Shown here piece by piece: positions 11,331 to 23,800 of a stretch of 64,000 nt of DNA. A model generated the notes under the pieces. It saw nothing but the letters and a program-made list of their open reading frames with translations. It was not told where the DNA came from and did not search any database. The first letter of the stretch is position 1, and every line of letters starts with the position of its first letter. A program made the position numbers and the translations under genes. This stretch comes from Mauremys mutica (taxonomy: Eukaryota > Chordata > Testudines > Geoemydidae). Where the stretch lies: NCBI RefSeq assembly GCF_020497125.1, contig NC_059084.1, forward strand, positions 11,807,501 through 11,871,500, in the 5' to 3' direction.

Positions 11331-12400
11331 AAGAAGCCGTGAAGAGGTAATTATTTAACAGGCTTGATTAATGAATGCTCGAAGCTGAGATTCTCAGCCC
11401 TTGGATTTGCTGCTTTAAGCAATTACAAAACTTGTTGGTTTGGACAATCTTTGAACTAGTTCTGCTCTGATGCAAAAAGTGTTGTAACTCCTCAATGTGT
11501 GGGAAAGGTTGTGCGCAATGAGTGGCTGAAACTAGAACACCAAGGGTAGTAAAGCATAATAGACAGCCTGGCACATCTAGTATGTGTGCGCCTGCTAGTT
11601 GGCTGTGAACTGGAGCCTCATACAAAGTGTGTTTACTCACCTTGGAAACACTGCCTGATGTGGGGATAAAGTGCAGCTTTGAGCAGTAATAGCAGGGGAA
11701 TAAAAGAGAGCATTTCACATTCTATTCACATATCCATGTACCTGGAGGTTTTAAGTTTGTGCATGAAGTTCTGAAAAGCTATGCCAAAATCATTCTTGCT
11801 GATGTATTATAGTGTTAGATATAAGCAAAAGCTCTGTCTCGCTAAGCCAGGGCTCTGCATGTGTACAGAACAGATAGTCTCAACATTCTGTAACTTCCCA
11901 GTAGAGTGAGCAGTGACAGATCAGCAATTGTCTGAGCACCTAAAAAAACTTCTGTTATTGTTGATTTAACAGAGTTACTATGGAAAATGTAAAGCTGTAT
12001 CTAAATTGCTACCCAAGAAAAATCAGAAAACTTCCTTGTGTTTAGCAAGGAAGAGTTAATAGCAGTTCTCTAAGTTAATAAAAGAATAACATAAAATTCT
12101 GCTTTCCATATGTAAGGCAACAGCAGTTGTTTTGTCATTAATTGATATTAATTTGATTGATGAAATGATTGACCCCAAGGTAACCCTGTGAAAGTATTTC
12201 ATTCCTGCACGGTTCCTAGAGATAGGACCAGATTTGCAGAGTTCAGGCATTCAGTTGCACATGTCTTTATAACTGATGCAATCCTGCCCACAAATCAGAC
12301 AATTGAGGACATCTGTATGGCCTAAACTCTTTGGATATATCTGGCCCATAACTCCCTATGCATTTTGCTATGTTTAGGTCTTTAGATGTCCACCTCTTAC
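11331..12400. other. Upstream flank of PCK1; no gene seen
   Basis: Open frames here are short and without similarity or splice signals. AT-rich unique-looking sequence with no repeat I can name. It could hold distal PCK1 control elements, but none is evident. Confidence 0.5.
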
Positions 12401-12401
12401 A

Positions 12402-13280
12402 AGGGTTCTCACAACAAATTTTTTGGTGGCCTCAGAGTACAGCCACTAACTCTTGCTGGTGGCCGCTATGACAATTTTTCCTAAAATACTTAATTAACTT
12501 GAGGAAGAACATATAAATATGAACATATACACATCCAAATCATAGTAATTTATTTATGTAAGGGTTTTTTTGCAGACTGAATAATACAAATAATGTACAG
12601 TTGTCTCTATTCTTTACTAGACCTAAACAGAATAGAAACATAGAGAAGGTTCATGGCATGTCCTTGTCTTGTTGTTGTTTCTTTTGCTTTTTTGGTCGCA
12701 TATTTGTGTTAGACTTGCTAGCTAGTAAGTCTGCTTCTGTGAAAAATACGTTTGTTAAAATCACTTTTCACAGCAGACTTCTTAGCTAGCTGGGAGGCAG
12801 TGAAAAGTGATATTAACAAACATACATATATCACTTTTCACAGCAGACTTACTCAACCCTGGCAAGCTGGGGGATAAATTAAACCTTAGATGAGGAGGTA
12901 GGCAGTAGGGGCCAGGGGTGATGGGGTGGATGGGTCTGAGGATGGAGCCTGCCAGGTCCTGCAGCTGTGGGGGAGGGGGACAGAGCCTGTGGCTGGAGTC
13001 TGCTGCCATGCAGCTGGAACGTGCCCAGAGCCTGCTGCCTGCCGCCCCAGGGCTGAAGCCGGAAGCCAGAGCCCCACTTTCCCTGGGAAGGTGGGGAACT
13101 CACACCAGTTGTCTGCTCCTCTGCCGTTGTGGCTCCAAAGGTGGGCAGGCCAAACCCATCCTGGCGGTCCCAGGGGAGGGGCCGCTGTTTTTCTCCCACC
13201 CCTCCAATCACTGCGCAGAAGGCTGTGGCTGCAAGAAAAGCCCCTGGTGGCTGTATTTGAGAAACACTCTCTGAGAAAAT
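12402..13280. mobile_element. Possible hAT-like non-autonomous element
   Basis: The left end 'caagggttctcacaac' and the reverse complement of the right end 'agagtgtttctcaaatac' share a 'g-ttctca' terminal motif typical of hAT elements, and 'ggtggcc' lies inside both ends. The interior holds an AT-rich hairpin (12717-12855) and a GC-rich block (12950-13200) without coding content. The flanks 'ctcttaca' and 'ctctgaga' are at best a decayed 8-bp target duplication. The boundaries are uncertain. Confidence 0.35.
12717..12855. repeat. Compound inverted/direct repeat cluster
   Basis: 'gctagctagtaagtctgctt' at 12717-12736 plus 'ctgtgaaaa' to 12745 is mirrored by 'ttttcacagcagactt' and 'cttagctagc' at 12765-12790. 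A further inverted arm 'gtgaaaagtgata' at about 12800-12811 and a third copy 'atcacttttcacagcagact' at 12830-12849 follow. Confidence 0.7.
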
Positions 13281-13369
13281 GCTTTTCATAAAGAGAAGCT
13301 TGAGATTTGTATGCATGTGCCCTCCCACTCTGGTATGCACAGGGGCGGCTCCAGGCCCCAGCACGCCAA

Positions 13370-13932
13370 GCTTTTTAATCTCTCCTCAGACAGAAGCTGT
13401 TTCATACCCCTAATAATTTTTGTTGTCCTTCGCTATACCTTTTCCAGTTCTAATACCTTTTCTGAGATGGGGCGACCAGAACTGCATTCAGTATTCAAGG
13501 TGTATGTGTACTATAGATTTATATAGTGGCATTATAACATTGATTATGACAGCTTCTTTGACTGCTGCTGTACACTGAGCAGATGTTTTCAGAGATCTAG
13601 CAACGATAACTCCAAGATCTCTTTCTTGAGTGGGAAGAGCCAATTTAGACTCCCATCATTTTCTGTGTATAGTTGGGATTATATTTTCCAATGTGCATCA
13701 CTTTGCACTTACCAACATTGAATTTCATCTGCCATTTTGTTATCCAGTCACCCAGTTTAGTGAGATCCCTTTGTAATGCTTCACAGTCAGCTTTGGACTT
13801 AACTATCTTCAGTAATAGTGTATCATTTGCAAATTTTGCCACCTTACTTTTCACCTCCTTTTCTACCTTTTCACCCCCAGTCCCAGCAGAGATGCTGAGC
13901 GCTGAATGACATGGTCTTTCCATCTTACTCCT
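13370..13932 (-). pseudogene. CR1-like non-LTR retrotransposon reverse transcriptase fragment
   Basis: On the minus strand 13932-13645 reads through a KFANDTLLLKIVKSKADCE block and then WITKWQMKFNVGKCKVMHIG. This is the FADDT region and downstream segment of a LINE reverse transcriptase, with the catalytic FADD changed to FAND. Past the stop near 13645 the similarity continues in broken frames towards 13370, including a LEYCMQFWSPHL-like stretch, so the copy has stops and deletions. It has no upstream catalytic core or endonuclease and is dead. It is assigned to the CR1/jockey group because the window is rich in CR1; an L2-like source is possible. Confidence 0.75.
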
Positions 13933-13978
13933 ATATACATACATATAGATATAGATATATATAGATATAGATATATAA
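13933..13978. repeat. AT-rich microsatellite (atagat/ta)n
   Basis: Runs of 'tatagatatagatata' directly abut the 5-prime edge of the LINE fragment. Confidence 0.85.
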
Positions 13979-16646
13979 AGTTTCTAGGACAGCAAATCTT
14001 GGATCTCACTTTAGTCAGGCTATTGAGTATTATGAAGTAATAAAATTGGTGTCAGTGGCCTAGCTAATTAGTTACAAGCTTGTAGGGGAATTCAGAAGCT
14101 GTCAAAAGTTCAAGTTTATGCCATTCAGTAATATTTTTCCAAGTAGATTTCCATTAGTTAGACTTCATTGTTACAGACAATTAATCTCTTGATACTGGAA
14201 TTCAAACCCTGAATAGTAATACTGTGCAATGCCAAGCCTATCTGTATAGTAGATAAAAATTCCAACCTGACCCACAACCTCCACCTTTAAAATGCCATCA
14301 GTTTGAAGGGTCTCTTGTGTTAGTTGGTGAGTGACTGGCAGAAACAGCAATACAGAAAGAAAAGAGTACACTCCTGGGAAAGTCTTTTATTGTGTTTTGT
14401 GCAAGCAAAGGAAAGAAAATAGTGAAGTAACAGGAGATGTCCTTGATGCGTAGCAAGGCCAACATTCCTGATAAAACCAAAGGCTGGTAAAGCATGGAGT
14501 GGATAAGAGATACTAAAGATTGCTCCGAGAGATACAAATGCATTAAGATAGGTAAAATTAAAAGCAATTTAATGCTGAGAGGAAGGTTGCCCATGCTTTG
14601 GGCCCACTTACAGGTGGAACCCTGCTTGGGTTCCATCAGTACTTTGGCAAAATCAGACTCTGCAAAATGTTCTGACTTTGCTTCATCAGAATGTGCTGAT
14701 TTGGCAATGTTTTGTTGGAATTTTTCCAACCCGCTCTAAGCTTTATATGTCTTAATAGAGCTTTTTCCTGTCCTGTCCTCATATGGTTTCCCACCCCATC
14801 CGTGCACATCTGTTAATAGATAAATTGTCAGTAGGTGGTGCTCAAGAATATGCAGCATTGTGCCCTTGCTAGAGGTATATGGCTGGAACTGTGTATTGTA
14901 TTAAATATCATTACAGTTCCTATGCAGGGCAGTGGGGAACAAGAATATGGGGGCGATGGTTCGGGGTCAGGCCAGGATTGGGATGATGGGATGTGTATTT
15001 ATGTGGCTTCAGTATCATCACACAACTGTCATATAGTGGCTTTAGCCCTGAGGTTGGAGAGTTTCACCCAGACCTTAGGTTGCAGGTGACAGTTTTCATC
15101 CAGAGACAGGGAGAGAAAAAGAGATTCTGCAGATCCAGCCAAACAGCCAATACAGCAAACACATGTTAGCCAAGAAAACCTCTTCCAGGGATTAAGCTGC
15201 CTTTACTGATGACATGGTTGAGGATGTTGACAAACAGGAGTTAATAGGCAAATCAAAAGGAGCTCTGTAAATTTCAGCTCACAGGAAACCTCCATGTTTG
15301 CCTAATGGAATAAGCAAAATTCTTGAGGATTTTTCTTAAACTTGTGAGGGGGCCAAGTTTGCAAACCTGCAGAGCATAGTCCAGGGCACACTGCATTTAC
15401 CCAAGGATTATCGTGTGCTTGAGCTAGCGTGGGCTGTTTCCAAGTCATCACTAGGCACAGACAGGAGGTTAACTGGTGATTGTTGCTGCCTATTGTCAGT
15501 AGTACGGGGTATATTATTTTTAATGATGTATTTGTAGCCAGAGGCTGTGGTGGTGGGCACATAAGAAATCACTGTATTGTGTCTATATGAACAAGCAAGA
15601 GAGAGTAAAATAAAAATGTGTATATCTGTAGAAAAGGGCAATGGGCCAGACTCATCTTAGTGACATCCGTGCAAAGCTAAATCGATGGCACTGCTGAGTG
15701 AACCTATGTCCATTTCATGTTACATTAAGGCTTCCAAACTTTTTCACTTTTGATGTCAGCAGAATTTGAATATGAATGCCCATACACTGGGCAGTGTCAA
15801 TCCATAACCAGCATATGCTTTGTATTTGGGTGGCACCTCTTGCCAGAAGATCTAAAGCCCATTATAAATACTCCATTAAGCCTCCCAACCCCTCTGTGAG
15901 GTATGCTAGTATTGTACCCATATTCCAGTAGGATAATTGGAGCATAGAAAAACTAGGACCATGGTTTTCCAAATGGTTCTTCTCACTTTGGGGATGCTCA
16001 ATTTGAGACACTAAAGAGGTCTGATTTTCAGAGGTGCTGAGCACCACAACTCCCAGTGTAGTCCATAGGGTATTCAGCCCCCTGACAATCCAACCCTACT
16101 GGGTCATGTTGCACAACTACAATTAGCTTGCACTGCTGCTGCCACCCGTAGTCTTAGCTAAGCAGAATACTCCAGTGTCCAGGACTATCAAGCTGGCAAA
16201 TTTCACCAGCAATAAAATCATTGGGGAAAGTGTAAGGGCCTTTTTAAAAAATGTCTCAAGTGTACATTTTGTTTTGTTTTAAATGAAAAACACTTTTTTT
16301 AATAGTAAGAGTATTTTAATATATCACATCTAATAGCAGAATTCAAATCCTGTAGATTGAATATTTTCTTGCTACTTCTTCTCTGTACTTTTTGTGACAC
16401 AGGAATCTGAAGCTCATCAGGTGTCTTTTTTGGAAGCTGTCACATTATTTAAATGAGTGCAAATCTGACATTTCCAGATGATAGTGTTCAATAAGTGCCT
16501 TGAAAACTGTGTTTTCAAGATGTCTGCTTTGATGGACACCAGTCAGGCTGTTCAAATTAGAGGTTTTGAGTGCTTCAGTTTAGGAGTGACTTACCAGAGC
16601 TCAATAAAATAAAATTAAATGTTCTTAGGTACTCAAGAAAAGAATG

Positions 16647-16678
<32 letters not shown>

Positions 16679-16683
16679 CCACA

Positions 16684-16724
<41 letters not shown>

Positions 16725-18120
16725 AGCTTCAACACTACAAATGGACATAGGTGCAACAAAGATCTGGAAATCACTAATGGCACATAATTATTTGTAATAG
16801 AGTTGGAAATTCTGAGTTCCTCAAATAGCTAACTATTGCAGGTATTGTCAAATAAAAAAAGGTTTGGTGTGATAGCTGTTTTGTTTTAAGGCAATAGATT
16901 TTTAAAAATCAATTTATCTGGACTGCATAGGGAGTTTGTGGCAGAGCCAGGTATTGAGCCCAGCTCCATTAAGACCCAGTCCACATCTTAAAACAAAACA
17001 GGTGTCACATACTTTTTTTTTAATATGAAAATACCTGGAATAATTCGCTACATGAAGAAATCACAAAAGCATCCTTCCTCTAATTTCTCAAGGCCAGATC
17101 CTCAGCTGTGCAAAGGGGCCCAGCTCCATTGAAGTAAAGGGAAGTTCTGGCCCTCGGCCTTCTGCATTCCTATCCCCACAGAAAAGGCATTGCAAACCCA
17201 GATGTGCACTGCATATGAAATACATCTGGACTGCAAAACCTTGCATTGGACTGCAGAATAGGGCCTCTCTGGAGAGAGAGAAAAGGTTGCAGACTTCATT
17301 ACAGTTCTTCCCCATCTCACCTGTTTCTTCTCATCATAAATGTTATTGCATTGTTTGCTTTATGCTGCTTGTAAAGTTACTTTAATATGGTGGAAAATCC
17401 CTGAAGCTGCATAGTTTTCAACCTGGCACAACATTGCCTGAGAAGTAAGATCTGCTGAGTTACTGAGAGAGCCAAGAGAATGACAGAAGATATCGAAACA
17501 TTTGGTCTAGTTTTATAGTTGTGCCAGGAAATATGGTGGATTTGTTTTTTCATTTGCATTTGCCACTCTCGCTTTCTCATCTCTGCGCTGCCCATGCTGA
17601 AGCTTCGTGAAAATGTAATATAAGCAAATCCATGATAAAGGGGAAAATGCATTAGCAGTGACACAAATGGATCCATGTCCCTCTTGGCTGATGGAACTGA
17701 GGAGATTATCTGAGCTTCCTACCAGTAAAAATTGTTAATACCTTCTTGAGAGCTTGGTTATTACATGAGCCTTGTTTTAGGGGCAGTATGTTGTGCTGCT
17801 GCCCCTCTGGTCTGTGGACCAGCATGACCATAAACATCTGCATTTCAAGGAAGTCATTCCACTTTATGCCCAATATACGGCATTGGCATTTTATATAGAA
17901 AGCCTCCAGCTTTCCCTGGTCTGAAGGCATAGTGTCTGTATTTCGCAACTGTACAGCAATAGGGAGAAGATACGGAGAATACATCCTGAACTTGGCTGTC
18001 GTGCCGAGATGATGGTGATTCCATACTCATTGTAAACAATGCATGGCAGATGCCGCAATGCCAATCTGGTGGAGAACCTCTGTGTGAGAGTTGGAGGAAC
18101 TGGTGATTATAGATCCCTGT
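13979..18120. other. Intergenic, repeat fragments only
   Basis: No gene recognised. A diffuse repeat with 'ttcagaggtgctgagcacc' lies near 15830-16090, next to a 'cctctgtgaggtatgctagt' MIR-like block. A (TC)n-(CA)n microsatellite is listed separately. The 143-codon minus frame at 14298-14729 has no recognisable domain. Confidence 0.5.
16646..16719. repeat. (TC)n-(CA)n compound microsatellite
   Basis: About 13 TC units are followed, after a short interruption, by about 17 CA units. Confidence 0.95.
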
Positions 18121-18399
18121 AGCCATGCGTGACTCACCGCTGCGGCACTGCCTGCTGGTTGTCCTGGGAATTAGCTCTTCCAGCTTCTGGAGCACCCTCT
18201 GCAGGCTGGTGTCCTGCTGCCGCTGGCCCCAGTGTCCCTCATGTTTGGGATGCTGCCCCCTGGCAATACCACTGCAGTCTCAGAGTCTCCCCACCCAGGG
18301 GAACCCCCACCCCTTCTATTCCTACCTCGCCTCAGTTATAGGCTAGGGCCAGTCACCAACTCGCCTCCACGCCCTGGGGCAGACTGCAGTGTCAGCCAC

Positions 18400-19200
18400 T
18401 CATTACAGGCAAGGTTGGGTCTGGATCTGCTGCCTCTCTCTGCCACCCAGTGCCTCTATGGGGCCTTGGGCAAGGCCCTGCAGCCTGGGGAGTTGCCAGC
18501 CTGGAGTTCCCCAGCCCCTCTGGCCTTCCCTCAGACCTGCCTCACCCTTAGCTGGGCTCCACGCTGGCCTGGCCGAGGGGGACCTGTGGAGCTGCCCGGG
18601 GGCTACTCGGACCCCCCACCCAGGGCAGGTGGAGGGTCCACCACAGCTCCCCACAGCTGCCAACCCGGCTCTTACCATGGCCGGGCTGCAGCTCTGAGCC
18701 GCCTCCCCTCAGGCTGGAGCCGGGTCAGGGAGAGCCGCACTGGCAGCTGTGGAGAGCCTGGATCCCTCCACCTGCCCTGGGCAGGAGGCCCGAATGGTCC
18801 CCAGCCCCTGTCCCTGCCCCTGCCCTGCAGGCCCCCCTCTTAGAGCAGTTAGAGGGATCCAGGCTCCCCACAGCTGCCAGCGCAGCTCTCCCCGACTGGG
18901 CTGCAACAGGGGGTGCCTTGAAGGGGCAGCCTGGCCACAGTAAAAGCCAGGCAGGCAGCTGTGTGGAGCCGTGGTGGACCCTCCACGTGCCCTGGGCGGG
19001 GGGCCTGAGCAGCCCCCGGCCCATGTCCCTGCCCCCCCCCGCCCAGTATCTATCCCTGCCCCCCAGCCCCTCTGCCCAGGACAGGTGGAGGGACCCAGGC
19101 TTCCCACAGCTGCCAGCGCAGCTCTCCCCGACCTGGGAGCCACAGCCCAAGGCAGGTGCAGGATCTGTGCCCTGGTTCCTCACAGCTGCCCACTGGGCTG
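18400..19200. repeat. GC-rich repeat block with a long inverted repeat
   Basis: GC content rises sharply against the AT-rich surroundings. Sequence at about 18596-18790 reappears reverse-complemented at about 18835-19015. Shared landmarks are 'cagggcaggtggagggtcca' against 'cagggcacgtggagggtcca', then 'cacagctgcc', 'cggggagagc' and 'gcctggatccctc'. A third partial copy lies near 19070-19150. Long proline-rich open frames on both strands come from base composition and are not supported as genes. Confidence 0.65.
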
Positions 19201-19208
19201 TTACCATC

Positions 19209-19289
19209 AGAGCCCTGCATAGATACAAAATTTGTATCCGCATCTGGTCTTCAGATATAAAGCAGATACCCACAAATTTGCAGGGCTCT
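19209..19289. mobile_element. Short palindromic MITE (hAT-like)
   Basis: Ends AGAGCCCT and AGGGCTCT are inverted repeats. The interior 'gatacaaaatttgtatccgc' matches the element at 31221-31313. It directly follows the GC-rich block. Confidence 0.6.
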
Positions 19290-19470
19290 AAGTATCTGGA
19301 CAGCATCCAGCTTTACATAGCCTCCTTATCAAGGTGCTTGGCATTCTCCTAATGCTACAGCAAGGAGCTAGATGAATAGCCACAATCTTAAACATACTCC
19401 CCACAAGACAGAGGCGATGCTGGGTGGCACTTGGGAGCATTTTGCGATCACAGTCTTGCAAAGCGGCCCC

Positions 19471-19645
19471 AGGAAGGCTTTGGTGGATTTTTTTTCTATC
19501 AATGCATTATTGATTAGGCTGTTTGCTTGGTTAATATATTCTTTTTGGCTCGATGGATGGCATAGCCACCATTAGGAGACAAGGGACAAGCTGCACTCAG
19601 ACTGGAAAACAGTCAGTGGAAGGTTGTGCATTTCCCTTTCCCTTT
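19471..19645 (+). repeat. Duplicated cassette, copy 1
   Basis: Shares 'gatggcatagccaccattag', 'gggacaagctgca' and 'ttgtgcatttcccttt' in the same order with the copy at 20613-20792. Function unknown. Confidence 0.75.
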
Positions 19646-19879
19646 CCAGTAGCTGCTCTGGTCAATTTGTACAAAGTCCAGATGGCACCGAGACTTACGT
19701 TTACAAAGTAAGGGCACAGTTGCTGGAGTCAGCCAGTGATGGAAATCCAGGCTTACCACATAGCTGTTGTGTACTCAGCCGGTGACATTGTCAGGGATTC
19801 CCACTTCCTGCATGAGGAGGGGACAGGTGACAAACCTCCTAATGCCACCCCCCAGGCAGTAGAGAAAAAGCAGTTAACA

Positions 19880-20165
19880 AATATAGGACAGGGATTCAGG
19901 GTTCAATCCATACTTCTGCTTCAGGCTTCCTCTGTGACCCTGGGCACGTTTATCTCTCTGTGCCTTAATTCCCAATGTGCCAAATGGGGAGGGTAATACT
20001 CCTTCTTCTTGCTCTTGTCTATGTAGATTAGTCATTTCTTCACAGTCTTGTCTATTTAGCTTTTTAAACTCTTCCGGACAGGAACTTTCTATTACTCTAT
20101 GTATGTACAATGCCTAGCACAGTGGGATCTTGATCTTGGCTGAGACTATTGTAATACAAATAATA
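19880..20165 (+). repeat. tRNA-derived SINE (Cry-type) with MIR-like tail
   Basis: Ordered landmarks are 'gattcagggttcaatcc' (B-box-like), 'ctgtgaccctgggcacg', 'ctctctgtgccttaattccc', 'ccaaatggggagggtaatac', 'tgcctagcacagtgggat' and a 'taatacaaataataatac' tail. This is the usual order in turtle tRNA-SINEs. Confidence 0.65.
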
Positions 20166-20612
20166 ATACTAACGCTCTCTCTCACCTGTTCCTAGCCTTT
20201 ACATAAATGTGTTTCCTTTCACCTAAAACCTATTTTCTACTTTCCTACCAGCACAGACACATTTAAACAGGATTTACGCATGTTTTCTGTTTCAAATAAT
20301 CTTTGCTCTATATTTTGCTTGGCTGAATATTTCACGCTCTGTGTAATAGTGGAAACAAGGACAGGATAAAGAAGCTGACCGTGCAAAAATAAAAGCCAAG
20401 CTCTATAAAGGTCAGAAGGCAAACATTGTACCTGTACCAGGCAGTACACAGCTGCTGGGTGCCTGAACCTGACTGCTTCATAAAAATCAACATGAGAAAA
20501 AGCAATTGAGTGATAATGTTTCAAGTGTTTACTGATAAACACTGATTTAAGGGTTATTTGGCCAGCTGAAAGAATTTTATGTATTGTACAATAACAGCCA
20601 AATTCGTTTCTA

Positions 20613-20792
20613 TTGGAGGAGGCTTTGGTTGTTTTTTTTTTTTCTATCGAGGCATTATTGAGTAGGCTATTTGCTTGGTAAATAAATTCTTTTTTGCCTG
20701 GCTGGATGGCATAGCCACCATTAGGAGGCAGGGGACAAGCTGCATTCAGACTCGAAAACAGTCAAGGGAAGATTGTGCATTTCCCTTTTCCT
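20613..20792 (+). repeat. Duplicated cassette, copy 2
   Basis: Second copy of the 19471-19645 segment, about 1.1 kb away in the same orientation. It is flanked on both sides by a further short direct repeat: 'attgtacaataacagcca' at 20583-20600, and 'ttgtacagtacaaaaacagc' then 'ccaatatatttctatta' near 20808-20844. Confidence 0.75.
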
Positions 20793-20859
20793 ATGCAGCA
20801 GAATTTATTGTACAGTACAAAAACAGCCCAATATATTTCTATTAGCAGGAAGGTAACAA

Positions 20860-23800
20860 GAATGATTCAAATGTGAGTTAGCTTTTTTTTAAAAATAAAA
20901 CACATTTCTGTTTGGTGACTCTGAGATGTGTCCATACCACAAAAACTAACCAGTGAACTGTTAATGACAGTCTGTGCAGGGAATCCAATGGGCCATGGAG
21001 ACAAAATATTCTCTTCTCCCTACGGGTGGTCCTTCCAGGTCACAGTGAAGGCATATTGGCAGAATATTAGCTCTACTGCATCTATTCTGTTGATAAATAC
21101 AGCACATCAATGTTCAGATCTGCAAATCTAGCACCACTCAAACAAATGGATGCAATTTATTTTAAGGAGGAAAAAACTTTTATTACATCTGCTTTTTTTA
21201 AAAAATTATGTGCAAATGAGTCTTAACTGATTTCTGTAACGCAAATCAAGGAAAACAAAGTAACCCATTAATCGCTAACCTTGGACACTTTATTACATAT
21301 TAATTAGTAGTGTGGTTGTACCTAGAAGACTAGGCCCCATTTTATTGGGCATAAACATATAAGAAACAATCTTTGCCCAAAAGATCTTACAATCTAAGAT
21401 GAAAGGCAACAGGTGGATATGAATGAGAGACTGAGGAAGCATAAGATAACAGGAGATAATAGCTATTAACAGTATAATAAGCAGGGGCCACAGCACACCA
21501 GTTGCCTAGCCATTATCTGGAGGCATCATGGCACATGTTCACCCCATATTAGCCTGGAAAGGATTAATGAGGCTGAGAAGGAGCCAATTAACCAGATAGG
21601 CCACACCTGAGGGAAGTTAGGTGGCCTAAGTAATCCCAGACTGATGATTGAGCCCAGCTGAGAAGGAAAAGGCAGGGCTAGTATAAAGCCAAGAAGCTGG
21701 CTATAGCCAGGGGCTATAGGAGGAAGGCTACAACCATTCTCTGGGCACTAGTGCAGGAAAGGAGGTAACACAGAATGGGAGTAGAAACTCTAGGGACCCT
21801 GAAGGAAGGATTTGCCCAGAAGAGTGGTGGAGCAGACGCTTGAGCAGGGCAGAGCAGGAAAAGCTCAGGGAAATGACAGCAAGGTGGGGTGTTGTAGAAG
21901 ACCTTAACTGCTGATTAGAGGGTCCCTGAGCTGGAACCCAGAGTAGAGAGTGGGCACAGGTTCCCTTACCAGCCACTGGGGAAGTGGTACAGTCAGGGCA
22001 GTAGAGTTGAAGGCTTCCTGGGGTGGTTTCTCCTGTGGGACTTTGAAACCCCCAAAAGGGGAAGACTCATAGTGATCTAGCCAGAGGGCCAAGCCACAAA
22101 GAGGGAAGCAACCAAGTCATAAAGAGGAAGTGTGCTGTGTTCCAGAGAGTGGGAGGGGTCATGGCAAGAGCAAATGATGGATGAGGTATCAGACCTGGAC
22201 AAAGCTAATCCCCTGAGCAGCCAGGAGAAGGCACCTTAGGAGTGAGTGAGCCCTGTTACAATGGGTTTTAAGAAAAAAAAACTTAAAGGAGGACTTGGTG
22301 TTTTTGCAGACTTTTACGAGGGGCTTCCTTGATGCAGAAAAGCAGCCTGGGAGGCATTTTTATACAACAGCTACGTTACCTCTTCTTGACAAAAGAGGTC
22401 ACTGTTAGAGGAGTTTGTAGTCTTTACAAGTTATGGTATCTCACTGTAGGAAGGAAAATGATCTTAAGGAATAGGGTCTGGATGTGGGTGTAGATTAGGA
22501 GAGAGTCCACTGAAGTCAGTGAAGTTATTCCAGTGTGAGCTCAGAATTGGATCCTATGAAGTTTTGCACCCCCTTGTGGACTCCCCTGAACTCTAACATC
22601 AAGAGGCATTGCTCATGTGTTTTTGTACCTATCCCATGTCTGCTCAATGGTTCCAATGTCCATGCAGGTTTGTGATCCCAGTAGGAATAACTTGCATGTG
22701 TGGGACCACTGCTGGCCAGAACACATTAATGCTGATTTTTGCAGTGTTTGTGTGCTTGTGTTGAGGGCATTTCCAAATGGAGACTGAATTTTAACCCTTT
22801 TGGGCCTGTCACTCACAAATGTATTTGAAACAATGATTTAATAGTTTCATCCTCTGAGTTTAACTCCTAAGAGTTGACGCACACCCTCTGTTCTCAGAAC
22901 TCTTTTCCTGATTAACGATTAACACTGATAAAAGCAAGGAAACATGGACATCCTTGAAACTTGTTTCTTTCATCAGTTAAGTTAAACCTTTACTATCTCT
23001 TCCCATTTGTGTATCTTCATTCTGGGTTTGGCAATCAGATTCTGCACTCCAACTTTTCTCTAGGTTAGCCAAAATAAATGAAAAACTTTCTGCTTTCTCA
23101 ACTTGGTAGTTCTTTGACTCTTGCACAAATAGCAGCATGTGCTGAAAACACTAAACAAGGGGGAGTTGTCTTTAGAAAAACTGCTATTGGTTAGATTAAA
23201 GTGTTCTGTAAATACAACGATCTTCAGAAAATTGTTAGTGGTTTTTTGTTGTTTATAGAGCACCATATGTTTGCACAGCACTTGGTATGTAAGATACCAG
23301 GGCTTCAGTCTTCCGCAGGTGTATACCAGTGTAGCTTCACTGAAGTCATTCAAACTAATGCAGAGATTTGTATGGAATGAAAGAAGTGAGTTCTAAGGAG
23401 GAAAAGGAGGGTGTCTGGCACTGGGAAGTGAAAGTGTTCTGGCTGTTAGGGAGGACAAAGTGAGATGCTGAGAGTGGGCTGAAATGACAATAGTGATGCA
23501 GGCAAGAGCAAAAGGGTGAAGAGCCTTGAAAGTAAGGATAAGAAATCATCCTATAGGGCAAATTTTGCCCTGGTCTCTAATGCCATGGAGGGTTCCATGG
23601 CAGAGAAATAATCCAATTTTGCTATGCAAAAGAAGATAATATTTTGTGGGGAGGGAAGAAGGGTGGCATGCTGCATGGCCATGTATCGAAGGTGGGTAGA
23701 GCAGGTCATGGGCATGATCAGGGAGAGATGCCTGTGGTTCCGGCGGAGCCTATGCTGTTCTCCCTCAAGCAGTGTGCATGGAAGGGCAACAGAGTTTGAA

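Noticed and set aside
13370..13932. Functional LINE open frame
   Set aside because: The catalytic FADD is FAND, stops follow, and most of the element is missing.
14298..14729. 143-codon minus-strand frame
   Set aside because: No similarity that I recognise; the start overlaps sequence that looks like a common interspersed repeat.
18232..18843. 203-codon proline/glycine-rich open frame, with overlapping frames on both strands up to 19352
   Set aside because: It lies in a GC-rich inverted repeat where stop codons are rare by composition; several frames are open at once and none shows a domain.
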